From Saccharomonospora viridis DSM 43017 (GTDB taxonomy: Bacteria; Actinomycetota; Actinomycetes; Mycobacteriales; Pseudonocardiaceae): a stretch of 64,000 nucleotides of DNA. The DNA is taken from contig NC_013159.1 of NCBI RefSeq assembly GCF_000023865.1, positions 2,444,001 to 2,508,000 of the forward strand, given 5' to 3'. Position 1 is the first letter of the stretch. Each line of letters starts with the position of its first letter. The notes under the pieces were generated by a model, which was given only the letters and a program-made list of their open reading frames with translations, was not told the DNA's origin and did not search any database. Below are positions 8,576 through 16,477 of this stretch, piece by piece. The translations under genes were made by a program, and so were the position numbers.

Positions 8576-9763
8576 TCAGTCCCGAGCGAGCCACATGTCG
8601 GAGCCGAACACCTCGTAGTGGATGTTGGCCGCGGGGACACCGAGCTGCCGTAGTTGTGTCCGCATCTTCCGCATGAAGGGGAGAGGGCCGCAGAGGTAGA
8701 CGGTGGCGTCCTGCGGAACGGTGAGGGCGGTGAGGTCGACCTGCCCGGTGCGGTCGGCGGGCCAGGTCCCCTCCGGGTGTTCGTACCAGACGTGGACCGT
8801 GGCGTTGGGCAGTTTCGCCGCGAACCGCTCCAGCTCGGATCGCAGTGCGTGCGTGCGTTGACTGCGATCGCCGTGCACCACGACGACCTGTCTCGTCGAT
8901 CCGGTCTCGGCTAGGTGGCCGAGCATACCGATCAGCGGGGTGTTGCCGATGCCCGCCGAGATCAGCAGGAGCGGATTGCCCGCCTCGTCGAGCGTGACAT
9001 CACCGAACGGCAGACTCACCCGTACGGTGTCGCCTTCGGCGATGCGGTCGTGCAGATGGTGGGAGACCTCGCCCACGACCGGTTCGGTCACTCGCTTCAC
9101 CGTGATCGCCAACGCGTCGACCGAGGTGCCGGAGATGCTGTACTGCCGGATCTGATGTGCGCCGTCGGGCAGTTCGACCTGTACGGAAACGTACTGTCCG
9201 GGACGGAAATCAGGCACGGCCGAGCCGTCGGCCGGTGCGAGGAGGAAGGTCGCGGTGTTGTCGGTTTCCGGATAGCGGCCCACGACGCGGTACTCCCGCC
9301 AGACAGCACCGGGCGCCACTCCGGCGTCGGCGTAGAGCCGCTCCTCCCGGGCGATGAGGGTGTCGGCCATCAACCAGTACACCTCGTCCCACGCCGCGGC
9401 GACCTCCTCGGTCACCGCATCGCCCAGAACCTCCGCGATCGCCGCGAAGAGGTGGGTGTGCACGATCCGGTACTGGTCCCGGGTCACCCCGAGCGAGGCG
9501 TGTTTGTTCGCGATGCGGTCGAGCATCGTCTCCGGAAGGGTGTCCGGCTGTTCCACCAGCGTCGTGGCGAACGCCGCGATGGATCCCGCCAGGGCCTGTT
9601 GTTGCTCACCGACGGCCTGACTACCCCGGTTGAACAGGTCGCGCAGCAGCTCCGGGTGGGCGGTGAACATCTTGCGGTAGAAGACCTCGGCGATCTCACC
9701 GATCGCTCCGCCCACCGCGGGCAAGGTGGCACGGACGATCTCGGCCGACTTCGGGGACAGCAT
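8576..9763 (-). CDS. hmp: Flavohemoprotein, nitric oxide dioxygenase
   Basis: The 395-residue length matches Hmp. The order is an N-terminal globin domain (about residues 1-140, with the proximal-side region QYRIVHTHLFAAI), an FAD domain (RQYSIS motif) and an NAD domain (ISAGIGNTPLIGML and a C-terminal YLCGPLPFM). The enzyme oxidises NO to nitrate using oxygen and NAD(P)H. The ATG at 9763 is preceded by TTTGGAG, and the family begins just there. It shares an operator-like sequence with the Rrf2/NsrR gene transcribed towards it, so NO-responsive repression is likely. Confidence 0.95.
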   Translation of the reverse strand: MLSPKSAEIVRATLPAVGGAIGEIAEVFYRKMFTAHPELLRDLFNRGSQAVGEQQQALAGSIAAFATTLVEQPDTLPETMLDRIANKHASLGVTRDQYRIVHTHLFAAIAEVLGDAVTEEVAAAWDEVYWLMADTLIAREERLYADAGVAPGAVWREYRVVGRYPETDNTATFLLAPADGSAVPDFRPGQYVSVQVELPDGAHQIRQYSISGTSVDALAITVKRVTEPVVGEVSHHLHDRIAEGDTVRVSLPFGDVTLDEAGNPLLLISAGIGNTPLIGMLGHLAETGSTRQVVVVHGDRSQRTHALRSELERFAAKLPNATVHVWYEHPEGTWPADRTGQVDLTALTVPQDATVYLCGPLPFMRKMRTQLRQLGVPAANIHYEVFGSDMWLARD

Positions 9764-9774
9764 CACCGATCTCC

Positions 9775-9799
9775 AAATTGGTATTCCAGTTTCGTATTT
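9775..9799. promoter_or_regulatory. NsrR-like operator before hmp
   Basis: AAATTGGTATTCCAGTTTCG and the following TATTT form an imperfect AT-rich inverted repeat 12 bases before the hmp ATG. Its left part (AAA-TGGTATT) recurs before the NsrR gene at 10310-10333. The minus-strand end ATACCAATTT resembles the reported Streptomyces NsrR site before hmpA (my recollection of the motif). In such GC-rich DNA a shared AT-rich site at both genes is a strong hint. Confidence 0.6.
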
Positions 9800-9843
9800 A
9801 AGGGACTGATGAGGCCTGGAAGCACCACGGAAACGCCACGACG

Positions 9844-10293
9844 TCAGCCGCTTCGGGAGCGAAGGGGCAGTCCCAACAGGACCGGACCCGCCGGCTCGGC
9901 CACCAGGTCCTCGATCGTGAGCGGATCGAGCGCGGCATAGAAGGCGTCCTGAGCGGACCTCAACGCCGCCCGCAACCGGCATGCCGTTCGCAGCGGGCAA
10001 GGCGGGTCGTCCTCACAACCGACCACATCGCCCACGCCCTCCAGTTCGCGGACGAGCCGACCGAGCGATGCGGCACGCCCCGCCGCGGTCAACGCCAGCC
10101 CGCCACTGCGTCCCCGTCGTGCCTCGACGACGCCGAGACGCTGCAGCCGGGTGACGACTTTCGCGGCATGGCTGTACGGGACGGACACGGCGTCGGCCAC
10201 CTCACGGGTCGTGGGCGCGGACTCCCGTTCCCCCACCACCGCGAGGCGCATGACGATGCGCAGTGCGAGATCCGTTCCCTTCATCAGTCGCAC
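9844..10293 (-). CDS. nsrR: Rrf2-family [4Fe-4S] regulator, NsrR type
   Basis: The 149-residue protein opens MRLMKGTDLALRIVMRL, the Rrf2 family signature, if the GTG at 10293 is used; an ATG nine bases inside is the alternative. A winged helix occupies about residues 1-75. The cluster cysteines read C-E-D-D-P-P-C-P-L-R-T-A-C, the CX5CX5C spacing of Streptomyces NsrR. NsrR loses DNA binding when NO attacks its iron-sulfur cluster, which derepresses hmp. The gene sits directly behind hmp's start and carries the same candidate operator, so autoregulation is likely. Confidence 0.88.
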   Translation of the reverse strand: MRLMKGTDLALRIVMRLAVVGERESAPTTREVADAVSVPYSHAAKVVTRLQRLGVVEARRGRSGGLALTAAGRAASLGRLVRELEGVGDVVGCEDDPPCPLRTACRLRAALRSAQDAFYAALDPLTIEDLVAEPAGPVLLGLPLRSRSG

Positions 10294-10309
10294 GGCACTG
10301 ACAGTAGGG

Positions 10310-10333
10310 AAAGTGGTATTGAAAATTCCATTT
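10310..10333. promoter_or_regulatory. NsrR-like operator before the nsrR gene
   Basis: AAAGTGGTATTGAAAATTCC followed by ATTT lies 17 bases before the GTG start. It shares AAA-TGGTATT with the site before hmp, and the TTGAAAATTCCA core is partly palindromic. It predicts autoregulation by NsrR. Confidence 0.55.
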
Positions 10334-10445
10334 TTTGTCAGGCAGGCCATAACACCTGCCGAAGATCGCTACGCAGCGGCCACACGCGCATGCGCTTCGT
10401 CCACCGCGACTTCGGTGTCGGCCGGGAACGGGGTGCCGGCGAGGG

Positions 10446-11156
10446 TCAGTTACCGAAGAGCGCGCGCCATTCCTCCAACGACCGGGGACGGAACACCACG
10501 TTGTTGCGACGGACGTTCGACAGCGGCGCCGACGGTTCGGCCGAGTACCAGTGTCCCGGGTAGACGACCGGGTCACCGGGCAGGTCCGCCAGCCAACGCA
10601 GGCTGCGGTACATGGCGTCGACGTCACCACCGGGCAGGTCGGTGCGGCCACAGCCGTCGAGGAACAACGTGTCCCCCGCCACCAACGCACCGTCGAGCAG
10701 GAAACACTGGCTGCCCGGCGTGTGTCCCGGCGTGTGCAGCAGACGGATCGGGATCGCCCCCACGTCGAGGCGGTCGTCGTGGTCGTGGGCGACAAGATCG
10801 GTCTTCGACACGCCTGTGGTGCGCCGCACCCACTCCAGCTCCTCGGCGGCCACGTGTACGGGCACCTGGACGCGGGACAGCAGCTCCGGCAACCCCGGGA
10901 GGGAGAAGCCGAAGAGATCGCCACCGACATGGTCGGGGTGGTGATGTGTCGCCAACACGCCCACCAACCGCATGTCGTCCTCCGACAGCACGGCCAGCAG
11001 GTCGTCGATGGCGTACGCCGGGTCCACCACCACCGCTTCGCGGGTCTCGCGATCGCCGATGAGGTAGGTGAAGTTACGCATCTGAGTAGCCACCGGGTCG
11101 CCGACGGCGAAGTCCCGACCGGACAACAGCTGTCGGAAGTACAAGCGCTCGGACAT
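10446..11156 (-). CDS. Metallo-beta-lactamase-fold hydrolase (glyoxalase II / persulfide dioxygenase-like)
   Basis: The 236-residue protein has the full metal-binding set of the fold: THHHPDHVGGD (HxHxDH-type), the following GHTPGSQ His, the GDTLFLDGCGRTD bridging Asp, and a C-terminal PGH. The architecture matches glyoxalase II or the ETHE1/BLH persulfide dioxygenases, which act on glutathione- or mycothiol-type thiol adducts. The start is placed at the ATG of MSERLY; an upstream ATG would add three residues. No rhodanese or sulfur-regulator neighbour is present to settle the substrate. Confidence 0.85.
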   Translation of the reverse strand: MSERLYFRQLLSGRDFAVGDPVATQMRNFTYLIGDRETREAVVVDPAYAIDDLLAVLSEDDMRLVGVLATHHHPDHVGGDLFGFSLPGLPELLSRVQVPVHVAAEELEWVRRTTGVSKTDLVAHDHDDRLDVGAIPIRLLHTPGHTPGSQCFLLDGALVAGDTLFLDGCGRTDLPGGDVDAMYRSLRWLADLPGDPVVYPGHWYSAEPSAPLSNVRRNNVVFRPRSLEEWRALFGN

Positions 11157-11194
11157 GGGCCGCATGGTAGCCGCGTCGCCGGATGGTGGACACG

Positions 11195-11278
11195 ACTACG
11201 CGGATTGCGGACACAACTACGCGGATTGCGGACACGGCTGCACAGGCTGCGGACACGGCTGCACAGGCTGCGGACACG
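11195..11278. repeat. Four 21-bp tandem repeats in a divergent promoter region
   Basis: There are four exact-length 21-bp units. Units 1-2 read ACTACGCGGATTGCGGACAC plus A or G. Units 3-4 are identical to each other and read GCTGCACAGGCTGCGGACAC plus G. All share the core TGCGGACAC. A partial unit (GGTGGACACG) precedes them at 11185-11194. They fill most of the 142 bp between the divergent metallo-beta-lactamase-fold and SDR genes, so they may carry repeated protein-binding sites or be a slippage-prone repeat. Confidence 0.9.
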
Positions 11279-11298
11279 GGTAGGGCACACTGCTCGGC

Positions 11299-12042
11299 AT
11301 GACGGGAACGGTGGTGGTGCTCGGGGGACGCAGCGAGATCGGTCTCGCCGTGGCGACGCGACTGGCGCGGCAAGGGGCACGTTCATTCGTCCTCGCCGCA
11401 CGGCGCAGTGGGGACCTCGACGCCGAGGAACACGCGCTTCGCGAAGCGGGTGCCGACACGGTGGCGCGGGTGGAGTTCGACGCCGACGACCTCGGCTCCC
11501 ACGAGCGGGTCCTGGGCGACATCGTCGCCGAACACGGTCCCGTGGAGGTCGTGGTGACGGCGTTCGGTGTGCTGGGCGATCAGGCGAGAGCCGAGCGTGA
11601 CGCCGCCCATGCCGTGGCGATCGTGCACACCGACTACACGGCGCATGTCAGTGTGCTCACCCACGCCGCGAATCTGCTCCGCCGGCAGGGACACGGCACG
11701 CTCGTGGTGTTCTCCTCGGTGGCGGGTGTGCGGGTGCGCCGCGCCAACTACGTCTACGGTTCGGCGAAGGCCGGTCTCGACGGGTTCGCCTCCGGGCTCG
11801 CCGACGCCCTGTACGGCAGCGGCGTGCACCTGCTGCTGGTGCGGCCGGGATTCGTGATCGGTCGGATGACGCGGGGGATGAAACCCGCACCGTTCTCCAG
11901 CACCCCGGACCAGGTCGCCGACGCCACCGTCAAGGCATTGCGCGCACGCAAGCACACCGTGTGGGTGCCCGCCGTGCTGCGTCCGGTGTTCTCGATCATG
12001 AAGCTGCTCCCCCGCCCGATCTGGCGGCGGCTGCCCCGCTGA
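11299..12042 (+). CDS. SDR resembling DprE2 (decaprenylphosphoryl-ribose 2-epimerase reductase subunit)
   Basis: The 247-residue SDR has the cofactor motif LGGRSEIGLAVA, catalytic Ser in VVFSSVAGVRVRR and YGSAK as YxxxK. The GGRSEIGLA start and the C-terminal tail (LRPVFSIMKLLPRPIWRRLP) resemble DprE2, which reduces the 2-keto intermediate on the way to decaprenylphosphoryl arabinose for cell-wall arabinan. DprE1 is not adjacent, so this may be a paralogue with another prenyl-sugar or keto substrate. Its promoter would lie in or beside the 21-bp repeats. Confidence 0.75.
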   Translation: MTGTVVVLGGRSEIGLAVATRLARQGARSFVLAARRSGDLDAEEHALREAGADTVARVEFDADDLGSHERVLGDIVAEHGPVEVVVTAFGVLGDQARAERDAAHAVAIVHTDYTAHVSVLTHAANLLRRQGHGTLVVFSSVAGVRVRRANYVYGSAKAGLDGFASGLADALYGSGVHLLLVRPGFVIGRMTRGMKPAPFSSTPDQVADATVKALRARKHTVWVPAVLRPVFSIMKLLPRPIWRRLPR

Positions 12043-12079
12043 CCGGCTCGGGCCGGATGCGGCAAGCGGCAGGGTGGAA

Positions 12080-13060
12080 TCAGTCGGGACCGACCACGTC
12101 GGTCACGGGACGCCGTGGACTCTGCGGCAGGGTGCCGAAGGGCCTGCCCACCCGCATGAGCAACTGGGGATAACCCGACAACGCCAGCTTCTCGACGAAC
12201 CGCTGCCGTGCCTCCGGCAGGTGCAGCGGGTGTGTCTGCACCGCCGCGGCGAAACCGCGTTCCACGGCCGCAAGCCACACCCGTTGCATGGCTATGCCGG
12301 TGCGCACGTGTGCGATGCGGTCGTTGGTCTCGGTGACGAACACCAGCACCACCTCGTTGCCGAGTCGTTCGACCAGCGTCTGCCGGTCGGGGATCGCCGT
12401 GCCCGGCCGTGGCAGTCCACTCCACGGCAGGGTGGTCGGCGGCGAGGCGCTCCTGGCGACCCCGGCGCCGTAGGTGCGGGACTCCTCGTCCTGAATCGTC
12501 CAGACCGACAGCTCACGCTGATAACCCTCGTCGCTTTTCAGCACGACTCCCGCATACTCCAGCAGGTCGGCCAGCGCATCGATCTCACCCCGGCCGCGCA
12601 CCCGCCGGGCGTGCACGGTGGCACTGTCGGCCGCCGCCGTGATCCGGTTGACCTCGTCGTCGGGTAGAGGCGAGCCGATGAACGGTCTGCGGTAGCTGCG
12701 GCGACGTCGGATGGCCGAGTACCGACGCAACTCGGCCTCCGTGGGCTCCCGTTTCTCCTCGACCGACAGCCTGGCCACCACCTCGCTGTCGGTACCGTCG
12801 GGGAGGATTCGCATCACCGGTCGCAGCGAGAGCCGCCACATGGCGATCTCGAGGTTCGCCACGGCGGCACCACACGAGATCGAACGGTCCTTCTCCTCCG
12901 GGTCGTGGTACGGCAACGAGACATCGGTGCGTTCGTGCACAGCGACCTCACCATCGGTGAATTCCAGCCGCCACGGCTGGATGTTGTGCACGGAAGGTGC
13001 ACGGCCGACCGCGTTGGCGAGTACCTCGGTTTCCCCCGCCGACCACTCGTGCTTGCCCAT
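12080..13060 (-). CDS. acg: Acg-family putative NAD(P)H nitroreductase
   Basis: The 326-residue protein belongs to the two-lobed nitroreductase-like Acg family. [11 protein letters not shown] near the N-terminus is the family's hallmark, and the second half ends with a flavoprotein-like [18 protein letters not shown] segment. In Mycobacterium tuberculosis, Acg (Rv2032) is a strongly DevR-dependent dormancy gene. Here the gene is divergent from devR and shares with it a promoter region holding two DevR-box-like sites. ATG 13060 is chosen by family length; in-frame ATGs at 13072 and 13096 are possible. Some family members appear not to be active nitroreductases. Confidence 0.88.
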   Translation of the reverse strand: MGKHEWSAGETEVLANAVGRAPSVHNIQPWRLEFTDGEVAVHERTDVSLPYHDPEEKDRSISCGAAVANLEIAMWRLSLRPVMRILPDGTDSEVVARLSVEEKREPTEAELRRYSAIRRRRSYRRPFIGSPLPDDEVNRITAAADSATVHARRVRGRGEIDALADLLEYAGVVLKSDEGYQRELSVWTIQDEESRTYGAGVARSASPPTTLPWSGLPRPGTAIPDRQTLVERLGNEVVLVFVTETNDRIAHVRTGIAMQRVWLAAVERGFAAAVQTHPLHLPEARQRFVEKLALSGYPQLLMRVGRPFGTLPQSPRRPVTDVVGPD

Positions 13061-13119
13061 ACCCGAAACCATTCCTGGTTCCGGACGTCCTGCCACGGTG
13101 CCGAAATCCCCCGGACACA

Positions 13120-13133
13120 GGGTCGAACGGCCT
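13120..13133. promoter_or_regulatory. DevR-box-like site in the acg/devR divergent promoter
   Basis: GGGTCGAACGGCCT is a 14-mer close to the DevR consensus (GGGWCNNNNGGCCC-like). It lies 60 bases from the acg start and 104 from devR. A near-identical 14-mer (GGGTCGAAGGGCCT) is found on the minus strand at 18395-18408. Confidence 0.6.
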
Positions 13134-13165
13134 TCGGGAAGCGCTTGTCACCCACATGGTGGGCC

Positions 13166-13179
13166 GGGATCGACGTCCC
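13166..13179. promoter_or_regulatory. Second DevR-box-like site before devR
   Basis: GGGATCGACGTCCC has the GGGA...TCCC arms at the 14-bp spacing of the palindromic DevR box GGGACTWWAGTCCC. It lies 57 bases before the devR GTG. The central bases differ from consensus. Confidence 0.5.
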
Positions 13180-13236
13180 ACGGACCGGCGACTTCCCTCC
13201 CTGTGGTGGTCCCGAACGCGGATTAGGCTGCTGTGG

Positions 13237-13956
13237 GTGACTATCAGTGTCTTCCTCGTCGACGATCACGAGATCGTGCGCCGAGGGCTGACCGATCTGC
13301 TGGAGGCCGAGCCCGACATGCGGATCGTCGGGGAAGCCGCTTCAGCGGGTGAGGCGTTGGCGCGCATCCCCGGTACGGGTGCCGATGTGGCCGTCCTCGA
13401 TGTGCGACTGCCGGACGGCAACGGTGTGGAGCTGTGTCGGGAACTGTTGTCCACGGTGCCCGGACTGCGGTGTCTGATGCTGACGTCCTATGCCGACGAC
13501 GAGGCACTGTTCAACGCGATCATGGCGGGGGCGTCCGGCTTCGTCCTGAAACAGGTGCTGGGTTCCGACCTCGTGTCGGCCGTGCGCACGGTCGGCTCGG
13601 GTGGCTCGTTGCTCGACAGCAAGACCACGTCGGCGTTGATGAACCGGATCCGGCGGGAACGGGAGGAGTCCGATCCGGTCTCGGGTCTGTCGGAACAGGA
13701 GCGCGCCGTGCTCGATCTCATCGGCGAGGGACTGACCAACCGGGAGATCGCCGCACGGCTCTATCTGGCGGAGAAAACCGTCAAGAACTACGTCTCGCGA
13801 CTACTCGGCAAGCTCGGCATGCAACGCCGGACCCAGGCCGCCGTGCTCGCCACCGAACTGCGCAAGCAGAAGCACTTCCGTCCCCCGCCCCCTGACTCCC
13901 CTCGAACCGGGTTCGACGGAAGCACCACCCGTTTTCGTCGACGTCGACCTCGTTGA
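13237..13956 (+). CDS. devR: Dormancy response regulator DevR/DosR
   Basis: The 239-residue NarL/FixJ-type regulator matches DosR nearly residue by residue in its motifs. The receiver starts [20 protein letters not shown], the phospho-acceptor Asp is at about residue 55 ([13 protein letters not shown]), and the C-terminal LuxR helix-turn-helix reads [20 protein letters not shown] then [17 protein letters not shown] basic tail of ~20 residues extends beyond the usual end. The GTG at 13237 gives the expected N-terminus. It should activate genes carrying DevR boxes when oxygen falls or NO appears. The kinase gene devS lies tail-to-tail, not in the same operon. Confidence 0.95.
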   Translation: MTISVFLVDDHEIVRRGLTDLLEAEPDMRIVGEAASAGEALARIPGTGADVAVLDVRLPDGNGVELCRELLSTVPGLRCLMLTSYADDEALFNAIMAGASGFVLKQVLGSDLVSAVRTVGSGGSLLDSKTTSALMNRIRREREESDPVSGLSEQERAVLDLIGEGLTNREIAARLYLAEKTVKNYVSRLLGKLGMQRRTQAAVLATELRKQKHFRPPPPDSPRTGFDGSTTRFRRRRPR

Positions 13957-13995
13957 CCTCAGGCTCAGCGGGACCACCCGCAGAAACCACGGGGC

Positions 13996-15633
13996 TCACA
14001 GCGGTACGCGCCACGTCACGTGAGTACCCCCACCGGGTTCGTCCGCGACGATGAACTCCCCGCCACATTGCCGCGCTCGTCTCGCCAGGTTCTCCAAGCC
14101 GCTTCGTCGCACGTTCTTCGGCATCCCCACCCCGTCGTCGGCCACGTCGACCGACAGTCGACCCCGGTCGACTTCCACCGCGATGCGGATCGCCCGGCTA
14201 CCGGAGTGGCGTAGTGCGTTGCTCAGCGCCTCACGCAGCACGGCCTCCGCGTGCTCCCCCACCCGGGAAGGCACGTGCGTGTCGAGCGGTCCCGACAGCC
14301 GCACGGTGGGCGTCGGACCGGAGTCGGCGGTCAACTCCTCCACGATGTCGAGCAGCCGCCGCCGCAGGCTTCGCTCGCCCTGGGTATCGGTCGTGTGCAG
14401 ATCGAACACGGAGGTACGGATCTCCCGCACGGTGGCGTCGAGCTGGTCGACCACGTGTTCCACCCGGGACCGCACGTTCCGGTCGTCGATACGACGCAGG
14501 GTGCCCTGCAAGTGCATGGCGATGGCGAAGAGGCGCCGGATGACGTGGTCGTGCAATCCCTGGGCGATGCGGTCACGTTCGTCGAACAGTTCGGCCAACC
14601 GCTGGTTGTGTTGTTCCTCGGCGAACCCCAGCGCGACGGCCGCCTGATCGGCCAACGATGTCAGCATCGGCAACCGCTCGGCGGTGAACGCGGCCGCGCC
14701 CGTGGCCCGGGCGACGAGAAGCGCTCCTTCGGTGCTCGTCGTATGAGTCAGGGGCGCGACCGCTGCGGGGCCGAATCCGGCGGAGGCCACGGCGGGCAGC
14801 GCAAGGGACAGCTCGGGAAACAGCCGGGGCCGCTGCTGCCGCACGGTTGTCGAGAAGGCCGAGTCCTCCCCGAGCTCGACGGTCAGTGTGGCGAGGCGAT
14901 CACGTCGCCCTCCGGCCGACGCCGTGACCGCCAGGGCCTCGGCGGTCTTGTCGGAAGGCAGCAGGATGCACGCGGCCTCGGCCTCGAGCAACTCGCAGGC
15001 CCTGCGCACGACCAAATCGAGCGTATCCGCCACGGAGGCACCGCCAAGCAACTCACCGTTGATCTCGGCCACCGCGCCGAGCCACCGTTCCCGCATGCGG
15101 AACTGTTCGAACAACCGCGCGTTGTCGATCGCCACCCCGGCCGCGGCGGCCAACGCGTGCAACATCACCTCGTCGTCCTCGGTGAATCCGGCACCGTCCC
15201 GCTTCTCGAAGAGACGGAGCTCGCCGAGGACGGTGCCCCGCACTCGTACGGGGACGTCGAGGAGACCGTGTCCCGGCCGGTGCTCCCGGAACGCGCGCGC
15301 CGACCCCGCCCGGGCCTCGTCGGTTCCGACGTAGCCGAACTCAACGGGACCGCCCTCGTCATCGCCCGATATCTCCAACTCCCCGTACCGCGCGTCGACG
15401 AGTTCGGTGGCGGCCCGGACGATCCGCTGCAGCGTCGGATCCAGTTCGAGTTCCGAGGACACCGCCAACACGGCGTCCAACAGCTCCTCGAAACGGTCAC
15501 GCATCCCGGCGCTCTCGTCGATACGTTCCCGCATCTCGTACCACGCCCCGTCGAGACGCAGGCCGGCGAGGGCGGCGTGGGCCTTGAGTCGAATATCGTC
15601 CGGTCGCCCGCTCGCGGGCTCCTCCACTGCCAT
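13996..15633 (-). CDS. devS: Two-GAF sensor histidine kinase DevS/DosS-type
   Basis: The 545-residue protein has GAF-A (about 60-185), GAF-B (about 200-340), a HisKA_3 dimerisation helix with LHDHVIRRLF (phospho-His at about 361) and an HATPase domain ending ...GGGTHVTWRVPL. This is the DevS/DosT order without a membrane anchor. DevS senses O2, NO and CO through heme in GAF-A. Here GAF-A is about 32 residues shorter than in mycobacterial DevS between YVGTDE and VPVRVR, the stretch that contains the heme pocket, so heme sensing is uncertain. It is the natural partner of the convergent devR gene. Confidence 0.92.
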   Translation of the reverse strand: MAVEEPASGRPDDIRLKAHAALAGLRLDGAWYEMRERIDESAGMRDRFEELLDAVLAVSSELELDPTLQRIVRAATELVDARYGELEISGDDEGGPVEFGYVGTDEARAGSARAFREHRPGHGLLDVPVRVRGTVLGELRLFEKRDGAGFTEDDEVMLHALAAAAGVAIDNARLFEQFRMRERWLGAVAEINGELLGGASVADTLDLVVRRACELLEAEAACILLPSDKTAEALAVTASAGGRRDRLATLTVELGEDSAFSTTVRQQRPRLFPELSLALPAVASAGFGPAAVAPLTHTTSTEGALLVARATGAAAFTAERLPMLTSLADQAAVALGFAEEQHNQRLAELFDERDRIAQGLHDHVIRRLFAIAMHLQGTLRRIDDRNVRSRVEHVVDQLDATVREIRTSVFDLHTTDTQGERSLRRRLLDIVEELTADSGPTPTVRLSGPLDTHVPSRVGEHAEAVLREALSNALRHSGSRAIRIAVEVDRGRLSVDVADDGVGMPKNVRRSGLENLARRARQCGGEFIVADEPGGGTHVTWRVPL

Positions 15634-15994
15634 CGGTGTGTCTCCGATCGCGGCTGTGTTTGCGACCGTGTTCCCCGCTTACGCAGGTCTCAAGCATCGA
15701 ACGAGGAGAGTGACCGACCGGACACGGAAAGCGGCCGTGGACGATCGTCCACTCCGGAATTCCGGACCGGACGGCACCGGGCCCCACGAGCCTGGACGAC
15801 TCGAGCGACGGCCTCGCGAAAGGCCCACACCCACGGGCCGACAGCCGCTTCAGGGAAGAACCGTCCCGGCGTAAAACCCTCCGCAACGCAGCGGACACCC
15901 CGGGCAGTGAGATGCCGGTACTTTTTCGATCCTCACCCGAGTATCAGGACCTCCGACCCTGCACCCGAGCGGAGTCGCCCCCGACGCTGAAGGC
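15634..15994. other. Divergent promoter region between devS and a universal stress protein gene
   Basis: No credible gene is present. The right end holds a DevR-box-like site 35 bases before the USP start. AAAGGCCCAC near 15819 resembles a single DevR half-site on the minus strand facing devS. I see no terminator or RNA structure. Confidence 0.5.
15946..15959. promoter_or_regulatory. DevR-box-like site before the single-domain USP
   Basis: AGGACCTCCGACCC differs at three positions from GGGACCTTCGGCCC, a common form of the DevR box. It lies 35 bases before the USP ATG. Confidence 0.5.
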
Positions 15995-16444
15995 ATGCCC
16001 CGTGATGCCGAAACCGGCGGAACCATCGTGGTCGGCCTCGACGGCTCCCCCGCGTCCCGTCAAGCATTGCGGTGGGCCTGCTGGGAGGCCGAACTCACGC
16101 GCGGCCGAGTGCTGGCGATGTCGGTCAGGGAGGATCCCGACCTCATGCCCGGATCGGAATTCGCGCTGCGCAGTCGCAGCACGTGGCGCGACGAGGACGC
16201 GGTGCGTGCCGCGCTGCGTCGGGACGTCGGCCTGGTCGCCACCACCGCACCGATCGACGAGCTGGTCGTCACCGGTGAGCCCGCCGACGAACTGCTCTCC
16301 GCGGCCAACGAGGCGGATCTCCTCGTGTTGGGTTCGAAGGGGCCTCGGGGGTTGAGTGCCCTCCCCCTGGGAGGGGTCGCGGCCGAATGCATCCGACGCG
16401 CGGTGTGCCCGCTGGTACTCGTGCCCGCCGCGCCCGCCCGTTGA
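15995..16444 (+). CDS. Universal stress protein, single domain
   Basis: The 149-residue protein is one UspA domain: IVVGLDGSPASRQALRWA at the start and the nucleotide-loop region LGSKGPRGLSALPLGG near residue 110. The normal final Ser/Thr of the G-2x-G-9x-G-S/T ATP motif is Gly here, so ATP binding may be weakened. It faces away from devS and has its own DevR-box-like site. Tandem-domain USPs follow on the other strand. Such proteins bind ATP and modulate survival in hypoxia in mycobacteria. Confidence 0.85.
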   Translation: MPRDAETGGTIVVGLDGSPASRQALRWACWEAELTRGRVLAMSVREDPDLMPGSEFALRSRSTWRDEDAVRAALRRDVGLVATTAPIDELVVTGEPADELLSAANEADLLVLGSKGPRGLSALPLGGVAAECIRRAVCPLVLVPAAPAR

Positions 16445-16477
16445 CGGTCCGCCGTGGTCGTCCGCGGCCACCGGCGG

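Noticed and set aside
11195-11278. CRISPR array
   Set aside because: The repeats are contiguous 21-bp units with no spacers and no cas genes nearby.
14251-15990. 579-codon open frame on the plus strand opposite devS
   Set aside because: It has no recognisable motif, runs through the devS promoter and overlaps a clear two-GAF kinase on the other strand.
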